Positions 1 to 5,203 of a stretch of 5,203 nt of DNA are shown here, in pieces (position 1 is the stretch's first letter; the number at the start of each line of letters is the position of its first letter). Under the pieces are notes generated by a model, which worked only from the letters and a program-made list of their open reading frames with translations, ran no database searches and was not told the DNA's origin. The stretch comes from Chitinophaga pinensis (lineage in GTDB: Bacteria > Bacteroidota > Bacteroidia > Flavobacteriales_D > Crocinitomicaceae): contig CAMBRH010000249.1 of the NCBI GenBank assembly GCA_945870115.1, positions 1 to 5,203 of the forward strand. Reading direction: 5' to 3'. The position numbers and the translations under genes were made by a program.

Positions 1-392
1 TAAGATGTTCCATCAACTAAAACTGTTCCTGGAGCAAGTAAATTTCCGTTTAATGCTGCGTCGTACCATTGAATTGTAGTTCCAGTTAAGGTTGTTAAAC
101 TAGCAACTGTTGGATTATCAATTGTACAAAATGATTGAGCTGCATTTGCTGTTGGCGCTGCTGGATTTTCAACCGTTGCTACAACTTCTACTCGTAAAGC
201 ACTTTCACATGAACCTACTGTTTGAGAAGCGAAGTAAGATGTTCCATCAACTAAAACTGTTCCTGGTGCAAGTAAATTTCCGTTTAATGCTGCGTCGTAC
301 CATTGAATTGTAGTTCCTGTTAAGGTTGTTAAACTAGCAACTGTTGGATTATCGATGGTACAGAATGATTGTGCTGCGTTTGCTGTTGGAGC
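1..392 (-). repeat. Two near-identical tandem Ig-like units (units 2 and 3), period 234 bp
   Basis: Unit 2 is coded by 392-159 (residues 792-869) and unit 3 by 158-1 (residues 870 onward, cut by the window). The period is exactly 234 bp, or 78 codons. Over the 158 aligned bases (235-392 against 1-158) the copies differ at 8 sites: 33/267, 84/318, 120/354, 123/357, 129/363, 138/372, 144/378 and 156/390. All are third codon positions and all are synonymous, so the 52 comparable residues are identical. Each unit has the pattern SFCTIDNPTVASL, IQWYDAALNGNLL, GTSYFASQTV, CESALRVEV. More copies probably follow beyond position 1. Confidence 0.95.
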
Positions 393-2765
393 AACAATTG
401 AATTTATACTAAAATTTGCAACATAAAATAATCCACCGTTATCAATTGTTTTTGTTTCGTCACATGCTATAGCACTGCAATTAGATCCTGTAAAAGAATA
501 AAAAACTTCTAATTTATAATTCCCATCACATATTCCTTGAGTTAAGTCAATATCAAGAGAATAATCTTTCCATTTTTGGTCATTTGGAACACAAGGGCCA
601 AAAGCATCATCAAAAGTTCCTGCAACACATGAGTTGGCAAAAGGTAAATTCACATTTGTAAATGCTCCAGGTACATCACCAACTTTATATACTCTATAAG
701 ACATAGTTGCAGAACAAACATTTCCAGACGTTTTATGTGTTTTTATTTCACCCGCATTTATTTTTAAATCACCAGAACCTTCATCAAAAGCTCCTAAATT
801 TGTTCCATCTAAAAGTGTGGCACATGTTGTATTTATGCAGTCAACCCCATTTCCAGTGGTATTATAAATTGTTTGAGTTCCATTTACATTTAACTGAGTT
901 GCTGAAGCAAAAGAGCTAAAGCCATTTGTCTCATCCCCAATTATTACTTCTAATCTATCAACACTTTCACAAGGTGCAGTAACAGTTTGTGAGGCAAAAT
1001 AGGAGGTTCCTGAAACCAAAACAGTTGCCCCAGGAAGTAAATTACCTCCAACTGCTGCATCATACCATAAAATATTATCACCAACTACAACAATATCGTC
1101 CAAAGTTGGGTTGTTAATAATACAAAAGTCTTGAGTAGCGGATCCTGTTGGAGCACCTGGATCAGCGCATCCCGCGCATCCACTAACCGTGATGTTAAAT
1201 GTGCAAGTTGTAATATTTCCCGCAGCATCCGTTACTGTCATGGTAATTGGGTGTGTTCCATTTGTTAATACAGTTCCAGCAACAGGTGATTGAGTTACCG
1301 TAAAAGAACAGTCATCAAAAGCTGATACTAACAAGGTGTAATCTAAAATGGCACTACAATCATTAATTATTTGATCAGGTACACAAGATATAATAATTGG
1401 AGGAAGAATTTCTGTTCCGCAATTTACAGCAACACCACAAGCTGCTATATTACTAACATCGATGCAATTTGTATTAGGTGCGCTAAATGTAGCATCCCAT
1501 ACAGGAGCATTTCCATCAGTTGTTGCAGCCGCAGTTCCAGTAAAAGTGAAGGAACCTGAATTTGTAATAGTTAAATCAGCCGCTTCCAAGTTAGCATTAT
1601 TAATATTTACTTTATTTCCTCCACTTATATTAGTTGAAGGGCCAAAAGATGAGTTTGTTATGGATAATGTCATTGCTGCTGATTCGTTCAAAAAGAAATC
1701 TTGACCTCTATCATACCTTCCACCTGCACTTGGTTGTAAATTATTAAAGGAACATTTATTAAATGAATAAGCTCCACCAGCTGACCTAAACAAAAAGCAA
1801 CCACCATCACAAGATGAATTTGCATCAAATTGCACCGTTATAGGGTTAGCGAAATTATCCGTAAATGAGCAATTTGTAAATGTCGCATTTGTAGTGGCTG
1901 CACTTGAAGTATTGGCGTAAGCTCCACCACCTAAATTTGGATCACTTGCATTTCCTTGTGTGTAATTATTTGCAAAACAGCTGTTTGATACATTTAGTGT
2001 CCCGCTATTTTGATAAATGGCCCCACCTAAAGATGCTGAACAATCATCGAAAACTGTTTCCGTTATTGTAACTACAGGATTTGCACCTATCATTTCAACT
2101 GCTCCACCTCTTCCCGAAGTTGCGAAATTCTTAACTTCCTTAAAAGCACAATTTTGTAAAGTTAAATTTGTATTATCAGCTAATATTGTTCCACCACCAT
2201 CAGCATTCCAACCAGAACAACTGAATAAACAAGCTTTAAAAGTTACTGTTGAGTTTACTAATTCAAAATTTACTCCATCAGCAGGACCTCCTTGATTATC
2301 TTTTACAACAATATTTTCAAAAAGTATTCCAGTTCTGCCATTCATAGTCATAACTTGACCATTATTATTCAAATAATAATTAATGAATTTAAGATTTTTG
2401 ATTGTAACATTATTTGAATTAATTGTTCCAAATCGATTTACCGAAGCATTACCAGTAAAAACGGTAATTCCAGATCCAGCCCCTATTATATTTACAGATT
2501 TATTAATATTAACACTTACCTGGTTGTAGTTACCTGCATCAACAAAAATATTGTCGCCATTTGAGGCTGAGGATATGGCTTGCCCTAAAGTGGCAAATGG
2601 AGCTAATGCTGTTCCTGCAGAAGCGTCATTTCCGTTCGCTGAGCCAATTGTATAAACATCATTAGAGTTACTATTATCATCCACATACCAATCGGCAGCA
2701 GAAATATTGAAAGGTAAAGAAAATAATAAAAGAAATTTGAATAAACCCCAAGATTTTGTTTTCAT
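1..2765 (-). CDS. Large secreted multidomain adhesin-like protein (beta-helix, HYR, Ig-like repeats), C-terminus outside window
   Basis: The frame is open without a stop from the ATG at 2765 to the window edge, giving 921 codons plus two bases. The N-terminus (MKTKSWGLFKFLLLFSLPFN, then ISA) is a Sec signal peptide: lysines, a hydrophobic core, and likely cleavage near A23 or A24. In order follow a right-handed beta-helix with GGA[IVY] motifs (about 25-430), a HYR domain (455-528), an Ig-like unit (536-610), an unnamed domain (611-791) and two 78-residue Ig-like units (792-869 and 870 onward). Such architectures in Bacteroidota usually belong to surface adhesins or polymer-binding proteins exported by the type IX system; that is inference, as the sorting domain would lie beyond position 1. 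No catalytic motif is visible, though a beta-helix could in principle be a polysaccharide lyase. The start is well supported because the signal peptide begins directly at this ATG. There is no Shine-Dalgarno sequence, as is usual in this phylum. It is divergent from the plus-strand gene. Confidence 0.93.
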   Translation of the reverse strand, partial: MKTKSWGLFKFLLLFSLPFNISAADWYVDDNSNSNDVYTIGSANGNDASAGTALAPFATLGQAISSASNGDNIFVDAGNYNQVSVNINKSVNIIGAGSGITVFTGNASVNRFGTINSNNVTIKNLKFINYYLNNNGQVMTMNGRTGILFENIVVKDNQGGPADGVNFELVNSTVTFKACLFSCSGWNADGGGTILADNTNLTLQNCAFKEVKNFATSGRGGAVEMIGANPVVTITETVFDDCSASLGGAIYQNSGTLNVSNSCFANNYTQGNASDPNLGGGAYANTSSAATTNATFTNCSFTDNFANPITVQFDANSSCDGGCFLFRSAGGAYSFNKCSFNNLQPSAGGRYDRGQDFFLNESAAMTLSITNSSFGPSTNISGGNKVNINNANLEAADLTITNSGSFTFTGTAAATTDGNAPVWDATFSAPNTNCIDVSNIAACGVAVNCGTEILPPIIISCVPDQIINDCSAILDYTLLVSAFDDCSFTVTQSPVAGTVLTNGTHPITMTVTDAAGNITTCTFNITVSGCAGCADPGAPTGSATQDFCIINNPTLDDIVVVGDNILWYDAAVGGNLLPGATVLVSGTSYFASQTVTAPCESVDRLEVIIGDETNGFSSFASATQLNVNGTQTIYNTTGNGVDCINTTCATLLDGTNLGAFDEGSGDLKINAGEIKTHKTSGNVCSATMSYRVYKVGDVPGAFTNVNLPFANSCVAGTFDDAFGPCVPNDQKWKDYSLDIDLTQGICDGNYKLEVFYSFTGSNCSAIACDETKTIDNGGLFYVANFSINSIVAPTANAAQSFCTIDNPTVASLTTLTGTTIQWYDAALNGNLLAPGTVLVDGTSYFASQTVGSCESALRVEVVATVENPAAPTANAAQSFCTIDNPTVASLTTLTGTTIQWYDAALNGNLLAPGTVLVDGTS
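393..935 (-). other. Unnamed beta-rich domain inserted between Ig-like units
   Basis: This codes for about residues 611-791, between Ig-like unit 1 and unit 2. Visible landmarks are TTCATLLDGTNLGAFDEGSG, the segment SATMSYRVYKVGDVPGAFTN, VNLPFANSC, KWKDYSLDIDL, GNYKLEVFYSFTG and a closing DNGGLFYVANFSI. Similar 'YRVY...GxFT.vnLPF...W......iNi..GL..GnY.LEVyY...DnGG.nytA.F' segments recur, from memory, in other large secreted Bacteroidota proteins, so this is probably a known but functionally uncharacterised beta-sandwich module. It contains several cysteines that could form disulfides. No function can be assigned. Confidence 0.6.
936..1160 (-). repeat. Diverged Ig-like repeat unit (unit 1)
   Basis: This codes for about residues 536-610. 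It shares the scaffold of the two later units: APTGSATQDFC against APTANAAQSFC, ILWYDAAVGGNLLPG against IQWYDAALNGNLLAPG, then GTSYFASQTV and CES...LEV. It is about 75 residues long against 78. It is clearly homologous but much more diverged than units 2 and 3 are from each other, so it is an older copy. The WYDA..GG.LL....L..GT.YFAS pattern is a familiar Ig-like module in Flavobacteriia surface proteins. Confidence 0.85.
1182..1403 (-). other. HYR (hyalin repeat) domain
   Basis: This codes for about residues 455-528 of the minus-strand protein. The pattern is that of a HYR domain: a Pro-rich entry (PPIIISCVPDQ), a central Cys pair region (NDCSAILDY, FDDCSFTVTQ) and the diagnostic closing segment NGTHPITMTVTDAAGNITTC followed by TFNITV. 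HYR domains are immunoglobulin-like beta-sandwiches linked to adhesion and are common in large secreted proteins of Bacteroidota. Here it acts as a link between the beta-helix and the Ig-like repeat region. Confidence 0.88.
1476..2693 (-). other. Right-handed parallel beta-helix domain, Pmp-like GGA repeats
   Basis: This codes for about residues 25-430 of the minus-strand protein. It opens with DWYVDD and a segment NGNDASAGTALAPFATLGQA, the usual entry to secreted beta-helix proteins, where a 'parallel or pectate lyase-like' fold begins by listing that items occur at once over a field. Repeating coils alternate beta-strand residues with Asn-rich turns such as LTLQNCAF, LNVSNSCFANN and TNATFTNCSFTDN. 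GGAV (220-223), GGAIY (247-251), GGGAY (279-283) and GGAY (330-333) resemble the GGA[IVL] and FxxN motifs of chlamydial polymorphic outer membrane protein repeats. The fold serves either adhesion or polysaccharide binding and cleavage; nothing seen decides between these. The C-terminal limit is approximate. Confidence 0.8.
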
Positions 2766-2791
2766 AATTTAAGCAATTTTAATTTTTGATA

Positions 2792-2803
2792 ACCAAAGAT
2801 TAA
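2792..2803 (-). promoter_or_regulatory. Possible promoter -7 element of the minus-strand gene, copy 1 of a 12-bp motif
   Basis: Read on the minus strand this is TTAATCTTTGGT, ending 26 bp before the ATG at 2765. TAATCTTTG is one base longer than the Bacteroidota -7 consensus TAnnTTTG. A TTG lies 25 bp upstream of it (at 2831-2829), which is longer than the usual spacing to the -33 element. The distance to the start would give a short, plausible leader. The match is imperfect, so this is a candidate only. Confidence 0.3.
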
Positions 2804-2871
2804 TGTAAACTTAAAAAAGATTTATTTCAATGCTAAGAAAAATACGCAATATGCTCAAAATAGGGTGTTTT

Positions 2872-2905
2872 ATGCTTTTTTTGTATGCAAAATGCTTTTT
2901 TTTGT
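2872..2905. repeat. Duplicated T-tract motif ATGC-T7/8-GT
   Basis: ATGC followed by seven T and GT (2872-2884) recurs as ATGC followed by eight T and GT (2892-2905), 20 bp apart. Between them TTTTG-TATG-CAAAA forms a 5-bp inverted repeat. A spacing of about two helical turns places both T-tracts on the same DNA face, as in intrinsically curved upstream regions. Function is unknown; slippage duplication is the simplest origin. Confidence 0.45.
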
Positions 2906-3036
2906 GGTAAACTGTTAAACTACTGCCTAAATCAAAGTTTATAACAATTCACCCCAAAAATTATCCAAATACATATAAAAAGTACTGATTTTTCTCTATT
3001 TTTAACCATTGCCAAAAAATTAAAAAAAAATAAGCT

Positions 3037-3048
3037 ACCAAAGATTAA
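3037..3048. repeat. Copy 2 of the 12-bp motif ACCAAAGATTAA
   Basis: This is identical, in the same orientation, to 2792-2803. One copy lies just in front of each divergent gene: 26 bp before the minus start and 68 bp before the plus start at 3117. Twelve identical bases in AT-rich DNA could be chance, but the placement would suit a shared regulator site. It overlaps the left arm of the dyad at 3043-3056. Confidence 0.4.
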
Positions 3049-3056
3049 CTTTAATC
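3043..3056. promoter_or_regulatory. Small perfect dyad GATTAA-CT-TTAATC upstream of the plus gene
   Basis: Two 6-bp arms are perfect reverse complements separated by CT. It lies 60 bp upstream of the chosen plus-strand ATG and 30 bp upstream of the alternative in-frame ATG at 3087. The shape and position fit a dimeric repressor or activator site. The arms are short and AT-rich, so chance is a serious alternative. It is too weak and lacks a T-tail for a terminator. Confidence 0.3.
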
Positions 3057-3116
3057 GTTCAAAAGATAAATTGTTTAAAATTTATTATGCTCACAAAAAC
3101 TATAATTATAAATCAA

Positions 3117-5203
3117 ATGATGAAACAGCTATTTTTAATCTCTTGCTTTTTTTCTTTTTTTAATTCTTCACTTTATGCTTGTGATGAAACAAGTACAGTT
3201 GTAAATGGAGTTGTAAATAATGGTAATGGAACCTTTACAGTTACACTTACTGCATGCATGGAACCGGATGATTTTACAGGCAGCACAAATTATTTTTTAG
3301 CTTCATTTACCGGTGCTAATACAATAAGTGCGTCGCCTTCAACAATGACTTACAGTGATGGAACCGTTCACAATTTGAATGCAATTTCTGGATCAAACGG
3401 AAATGTAAGGTGGTCAGGTTCTTCTGTTTCAACATTTGTTTCTCAAGGATGTTTTACCGTCAGCATCATTTTAAATGGAATGCCAACTGGTTTATCAACC
3501 GAAAATGGACATTCAGGATGCAGCCATACTGCAACATTTCCAACTACTGTAAATTTGACTTGTACTAGTTCTGGTGGAGTTTTTACAGATTCTGGAGGTG
3601 CTGCAAGTAACTATGGAAGTAATCAAAATACAATAACTACAATTTGTCCCGATTCTCCAGGAGGAGTTGTAACGGTTGCTTTTTCTGGTATTGTTAATAC
3701 TGATGCAGTTTTTTCAAATTGTGTTGATATTTTATCCATTTATCAAGGTCAAAATACTGCAGGAACATTTGTTGGAGATTTTTGTGAAAATGATCCTTCT
3801 CCTGGAACCATTGTTTCAACTGATCCAAGTGGTTGTTTGACTTTTCAATTTGTATCTGATGGTAGTACAAACCGTGCTGGTTGGAATTCAACGGTTACTT
3901 GCAGTAATCCATGCATTACTTCAGCGACTTTAAGTGGAAGTTCTTCAATTTGCAGTGGAAATGGAACAAACTTATCTGTTGCTTTGACTGGCACTCCACC
4001 TTGGAGTATAACTTATACCGATGGTACAACTCCAGTAACAGTTAATGGGATAAATGCGTCACCTTTTGTAATAAATGTTACTCCGACTTCAACAAAAACA
4101 TATTCTTTAACAGCAGTAAGCAATGCTCAATGTGCTGGTACTTTTTCAGGAACGGCTACAGTTTCAGTTTCAACTGCTTTGGCTCCAACTTACACAAAAA
4201 CATCAACTGGTACAACTTGTGCTGGGCCGAACACTGGTTCAATTACAATTAATCCAAGTTCTACAAATACGACATTTGATTGGGTTAGTGGACCTATTGT
4301 ATCACCAATTCCTGCAGGAAATTTACCAGGAGGAGCAAGTGATGAAAGAGCCTTAACTAATCTTCCTGTTGGAACATATTGCGTTGATATTACAAGAAAT
4401 ACAAATTCAACAACAAATTCAGTAATTTTTAGTGAAACATTTGAAACAGGTGGTACAAATTGGACCATAAATAACTCCACGGGAGCAAATATTTTTGTAA
4501 TTAATAACAATTATCCAGGAGGAACATGTGTTACAGGTCTAGGTCCATTTACTGTTCCAGTTGTACCAAATCAACCAGCAGCAGTTACAGCTGGGCCAAA
4601 TAGTAATTATTTACACATTATGGCAACCACGACTTCTGGCCTAACGTGTGGTGGAGGTTCAACAACTCCTTTTCCGCCCTTAAATGCAAATTTTGATGGT
4701 GCAGCATCAGACCAAAAGGTTACTATGAATACTCCAATAAGTACAATTGGGATGACAAATGTTGTAGTGAGTTTTTATTGGTTAGCACAAGGCGAAACCT
4801 CTGGTCAAGATGATTTTGGGTCAATAGAATATAGTTTAAATGGAGGTGCATTTATTCAAATAGGGTCAAAATTAAGAAATCAAACTACTTGGTTAAATAC
4901 TACTTTCACTGACCCATCCTGGAGTAATCAGGCTAGTTTGGTCTTTAGAATAAGATGGCAAAATGATGCTTCATCAAGTATTGATCCCCCTTTAGCAATC
5001 GATCAATTTATAGTTACTGCTGACGTTACGACAACGTGTCCAAATACTGTGCAAGAATGTTTCACTCTTGTTGCACCAGCAAACATCACTCCTACTTTTG
5101 CAGCCTTAGCAGCTGTTTGTCAAAATGCTGCAGCTCCTGTTTTACCTTTAACTTCCTTAAATGGAATTACAGGAACTTGGAGTCCAGCGGTTTCAACAGC
5201 AAC
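3117..5203 (+). CDS. Large secreted multidomain surface protein (CUB-like, Ig-like, SprB-like, jelly-roll-like), C-terminus outside window
   Basis: The frame is open from 3117 to the window edge, giving 695 codons plus two bases. The start MMKQLFLISCFFSFFNSSLY, then AC, is a signal peptide with cleavage likely after A21. Then come an unrecognised Cys-containing domain (22-148), a CUB-like domain (149-262), an Ig-like unit (268-355), a SprB-like unit (358-437), a jelly-roll-like domain (438-645) and the beginning of another Ig-like repeat (about 656 onward). The series suits a giant cell-surface adhesin or released polymer-binding protein of Flavobacteriia, probably exported by the type IX system; the sorting domain is not in view. 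Start choice: ATG at 3117 and 3120 are adjacent and both give a normal signal peptide. An in-frame ATG at 3087 would add ten residues (MLTKTIIINQ), which would lengthen the n-region unusually. No Shine-Dalgarno sequence is present. It is divergent from the minus-strand gene, and regulation may be shared through the intergenic region. Confidence 0.92.
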   Translation, partial: MMKQLFLISCFFSFFNSSLYACDETSTVVNGVVNNGNGTFTVTLTACMEPDDFTGSTNYFLASFTGANTISASPSTMTYSDGTVHNLNAISGSNGNVRWSGSSVSTFVSQGCFTVSIILNGMPTGLSTENGHSGCSHTATFPTTVNLTCTSSGGVFTDSGGAASNYGSNQNTITTICPDSPGGVVTVAFSGIVNTDAVFSNCVDILSIYQGQNTAGTFVGDFCENDPSPGTIVSTDPSGCLTFQFVSDGSTNRAGWNSTVTCSNPCITSATLSGSSSICSGNGTNLSVALTGTPPWSITYTDGTTPVTVNGINASPFVINVTPTSTKTYSLTAVSNAQCAGTFSGTATVSVSTALAPTYTKTSTGTTCAGPNTGSITINPSSTNTTFDWVSGPIVSPIPAGNLPGGASDERALTNLPVGTYCVDITRNTNSTTNSVIFSETFETGGTNWTINNSTGANIFVINNNYPGGTCVTGLGPFTVPVVPNQPAAVTAGPNSNYLHIMATTTSGLTCGGGSTTPFPPLNANFDGAASDQKVTMNTPISTIGMTNVVVSFYWLAQGETSGQDDFGSIEYSLNGGAFIQIGSKLRNQTTWLNTTFTDPSWSNQASLVFRIRWQNDASSSIDPPLAIDQFIVTADVTTTCPNTVQECFTLVAPANITPTFAALAAVCQNAAAPVLPLTSLNGITGTWSPAVSTA
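3180..3560 (+). other. Unrecognised N-terminal beta-rich domain
   Basis: This codes for about residues 22-148. It begins at the mature N-terminus (CDETSTVVNGVV) and has alternating hydrophobic and Thr/Ser/Asn residues, such as GNGTFTVTLTACMEP, NVRWSGSSVSTF and GCFTVSIILNG, that suggest a beta-sandwich. Cysteines are at 22, 47, 112 and 135, with C149 at the border to the next domain. I do not recognise the family. Its place at the exposed end of the mature protein suggests a binding role, which is inference only. Confidence 0.5.
3561..3902 (+). other. CUB-like domain
   Basis: This codes for about residues 149-262. It has the run of a CUB domain: an opening SGGVFTDSGGAASNYGSNQN, a TTICPDSPGG segment, VVTVAFSGI, then DILSIYQGQNTAGTFVGDFC (the 'D.l.iydG....sp.lg.fCG' core), and a closing CLTFQFVSDGSTNRAGWNST. 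C149 and C177 are 28 apart and C202 and C223 are 21 apart, close to the spacing of the two disulfides of animal CUB domains. C240 and C262 are extra. CUB domains mediate extracellular protein or glycan binding, often with calcium. Confidence 0.78.
3918..4181 (+). other. Ig-like / PKD-like unit
   Basis: This codes for about residues 268-355: SATLSGSSSICSGNGTNLSV, GTPPWSITYTDGTTPVTVNG and a closing TSTKTYSLTAVSNAQCAGTF. The 'Sg...iC.G....l.v.ltG..PW.i.ytdG..p.tv.gi..sp..i.v.p..t.tYtlt.vsd..c.g...G.a.v.v' pattern is a very common repeat in large surface proteins of Flavobacteriia. It serves as a stalk or spacer module. Confidence 0.8.
4188..4427 (+). other. SprB-like repeat unit
   Basis: This codes for about residues 358-437. 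TTCAGPNTGSITINPSSTNT, FDWVSGP, then ERALTNLPVGTYCVDITRNT match the 'C.G.ntGsItI...G....y.W..gp......LtnLpaGtY.vtVtD' pattern of repeats in SprB, the mobile gliding adhesin of Flavobacterium johnsoniae, and in many other type IX substrates. A single unit is seen here, unlike the many tandem copies in SprB itself, so the protein should not be called SprB. Confidence 0.6.
4428..5051 (+). other. Jelly-roll-like domain, possibly carbohydrate binding
   Basis: This codes for about residues 438-645. It opens with FSETFETGGTNWTINN, which resembles the 'F.etFe.g...W....' entry of choice-of-anchor or MAM-like sandwiches. It continues with TNVVVSFYWLAQGET, then QDDFGSIEYSLNGGAFIQIG (Q564 onward), LVFRIRWQND and AIDQFIVTADV (I628-D629 onward). 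The strand, Asp-Asp and closing 'iDqf.i' pattern fits concanavalin- or galactose-binding-like folds found beside adhesins and peptidases. Exact family and ligand are unknown. Confidence 0.6.
5082..5203 (+). other. Start of a further Ig-like repeat, cut by the window
   Basis: This codes for about residues 656 onward: ITPTFAALAAVCQNAAAPVL followed by PLTSLNGITGTWSPAVSTA. It matches the recurrent Flavobacteriia module 'PTF..va.iC.Ga....LPttS.NGItGtWsPa.n...t.tYtFTP', which usually occurs in tandem, so several copies are expected beyond position 5203. C668 is the conserved cysteine of the module. Confidence 0.82.

Larger units (their letters stand above)
2766..3116. other. Divergent intergenic region, no gene seen
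   Basis: This stretch of about 350 bp separates the two divergent start codons and is markedly richer in A and T than the flanking genes. I see no coding sequence, tRNA or convincing RNA structure. It must hold the promoters of both genes. It contains long A and T runs, the repeated 12-bp motif, the small dyad and the duplicated T-tract motif listed separately. No exact match to the Bacteroidota -7 consensus TAnnTTTG was found by eye on either strand. Confidence 0.85.

Noticed and set aside
1..392. Possible CRISPR or non-coding tandem repeat
   Set aside because: The 234-bp period equals 78 codons, differences fall in third positions only, and there is no repeat-spacer pattern. It is a protein repeat.
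1462..1704. Plus-strand open frame of 80 codons, with others at 110-313, 707-919, 1371-1559 and 2017-2295
   Set aside because: All lie antisense within the continuous minus-strand gene, have low-complexity or valine/alanine-rich products typical of shadow frames, and have no start context or family resemblance.
2776..2790. Plus-strand TAATTTTTG near 2780 as a promoter of the plus gene
   Set aside because: The spacing is one base longer than TAnnTTTG and it lies more than 300 bp from the start, inside the leader region of the minus gene.
2866..2905. Possible Rho-independent terminators from the T-tracts
   Set aside because: No GC-rich stem precedes the tracts, and no gene ends in this divergent region.
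4188..4427. Naming the plus-strand gene sprB
   Set aside because: Only one SprB-like unit is seen, and CUB-like and jelly-roll-like domains are present; such repeats occur in many unrelated surface proteins.
4190..4510. Minus-strand open frame of 106 codons, with others at 3694-3891 (minus) and 4123-4356 (plus)
   Set aside because: They overlap the plus-strand gene whose frame is continuous and encodes recognisable domains; these products look like reading-frame shadows of Thr/Ser/Asn-rich sequence.

Overview
The window looks like a piece of a Bacteroidota chromosome, most likely Flavobacteriia. The DNA is AT-rich with an A/T-biased codon third position. Neither start codon has a Shine-Dalgarno sequence. 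Both encoded proteins are built from domains typical of the very large secreted or cell-surface proteins of gliding and polymer-degrading Bacteroidota: beta-helix, HYR, Ig-like, CUB-like, SprB-like and jelly-roll-like modules. This assignment rests on sequence style and remembered family patterns, not on a search.

Layout: two long genes are transcribed divergently from one intergenic region, and both run off the window. On the minus strand, from 2765 down to position 1, is the first 921 codons of a secreted protein: signal peptide, Pmp-like beta-helix (about residues 25-430), HYR domain (about 455-528), one diverged Ig-like unit (536-610), an unnamed cysteine-containing domain (611-791), then two near-identical 78-residue Ig-like units, the second cut by the window edge. 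On the plus strand, from 3117 to the right edge, is the first 695 codons of another secreted protein: signal peptide, an unrecognised Cys-containing N-terminal domain, a CUB-like domain, an Ig-like unit, a SprB-like unit, a jelly-roll-like domain, and the start of another Ig-like repeat.

Between them lie about 350 bp of very AT-rich DNA without a gene. It holds a 12-bp motif repeated once near each gene, a small perfect dyad in front of the plus gene and a duplicated T-tract motif. No RNA gene, mobile element, CRISPR array or terminator is supported.

The two genes probably supply surface-exposed or released adhesins or polymer-binding proteins. Export through Sec and then the type IX secretion system is a reasonable inference, but the C-terminal sorting domains that would prove it lie outside the window. 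The clearest sequence-level observation is that the two adjacent Ig-like repeats of the minus-strand gene differ at 8 of 158 aligned bases, all in third codon positions and all synonymous, so the compared protein stretches are identical.
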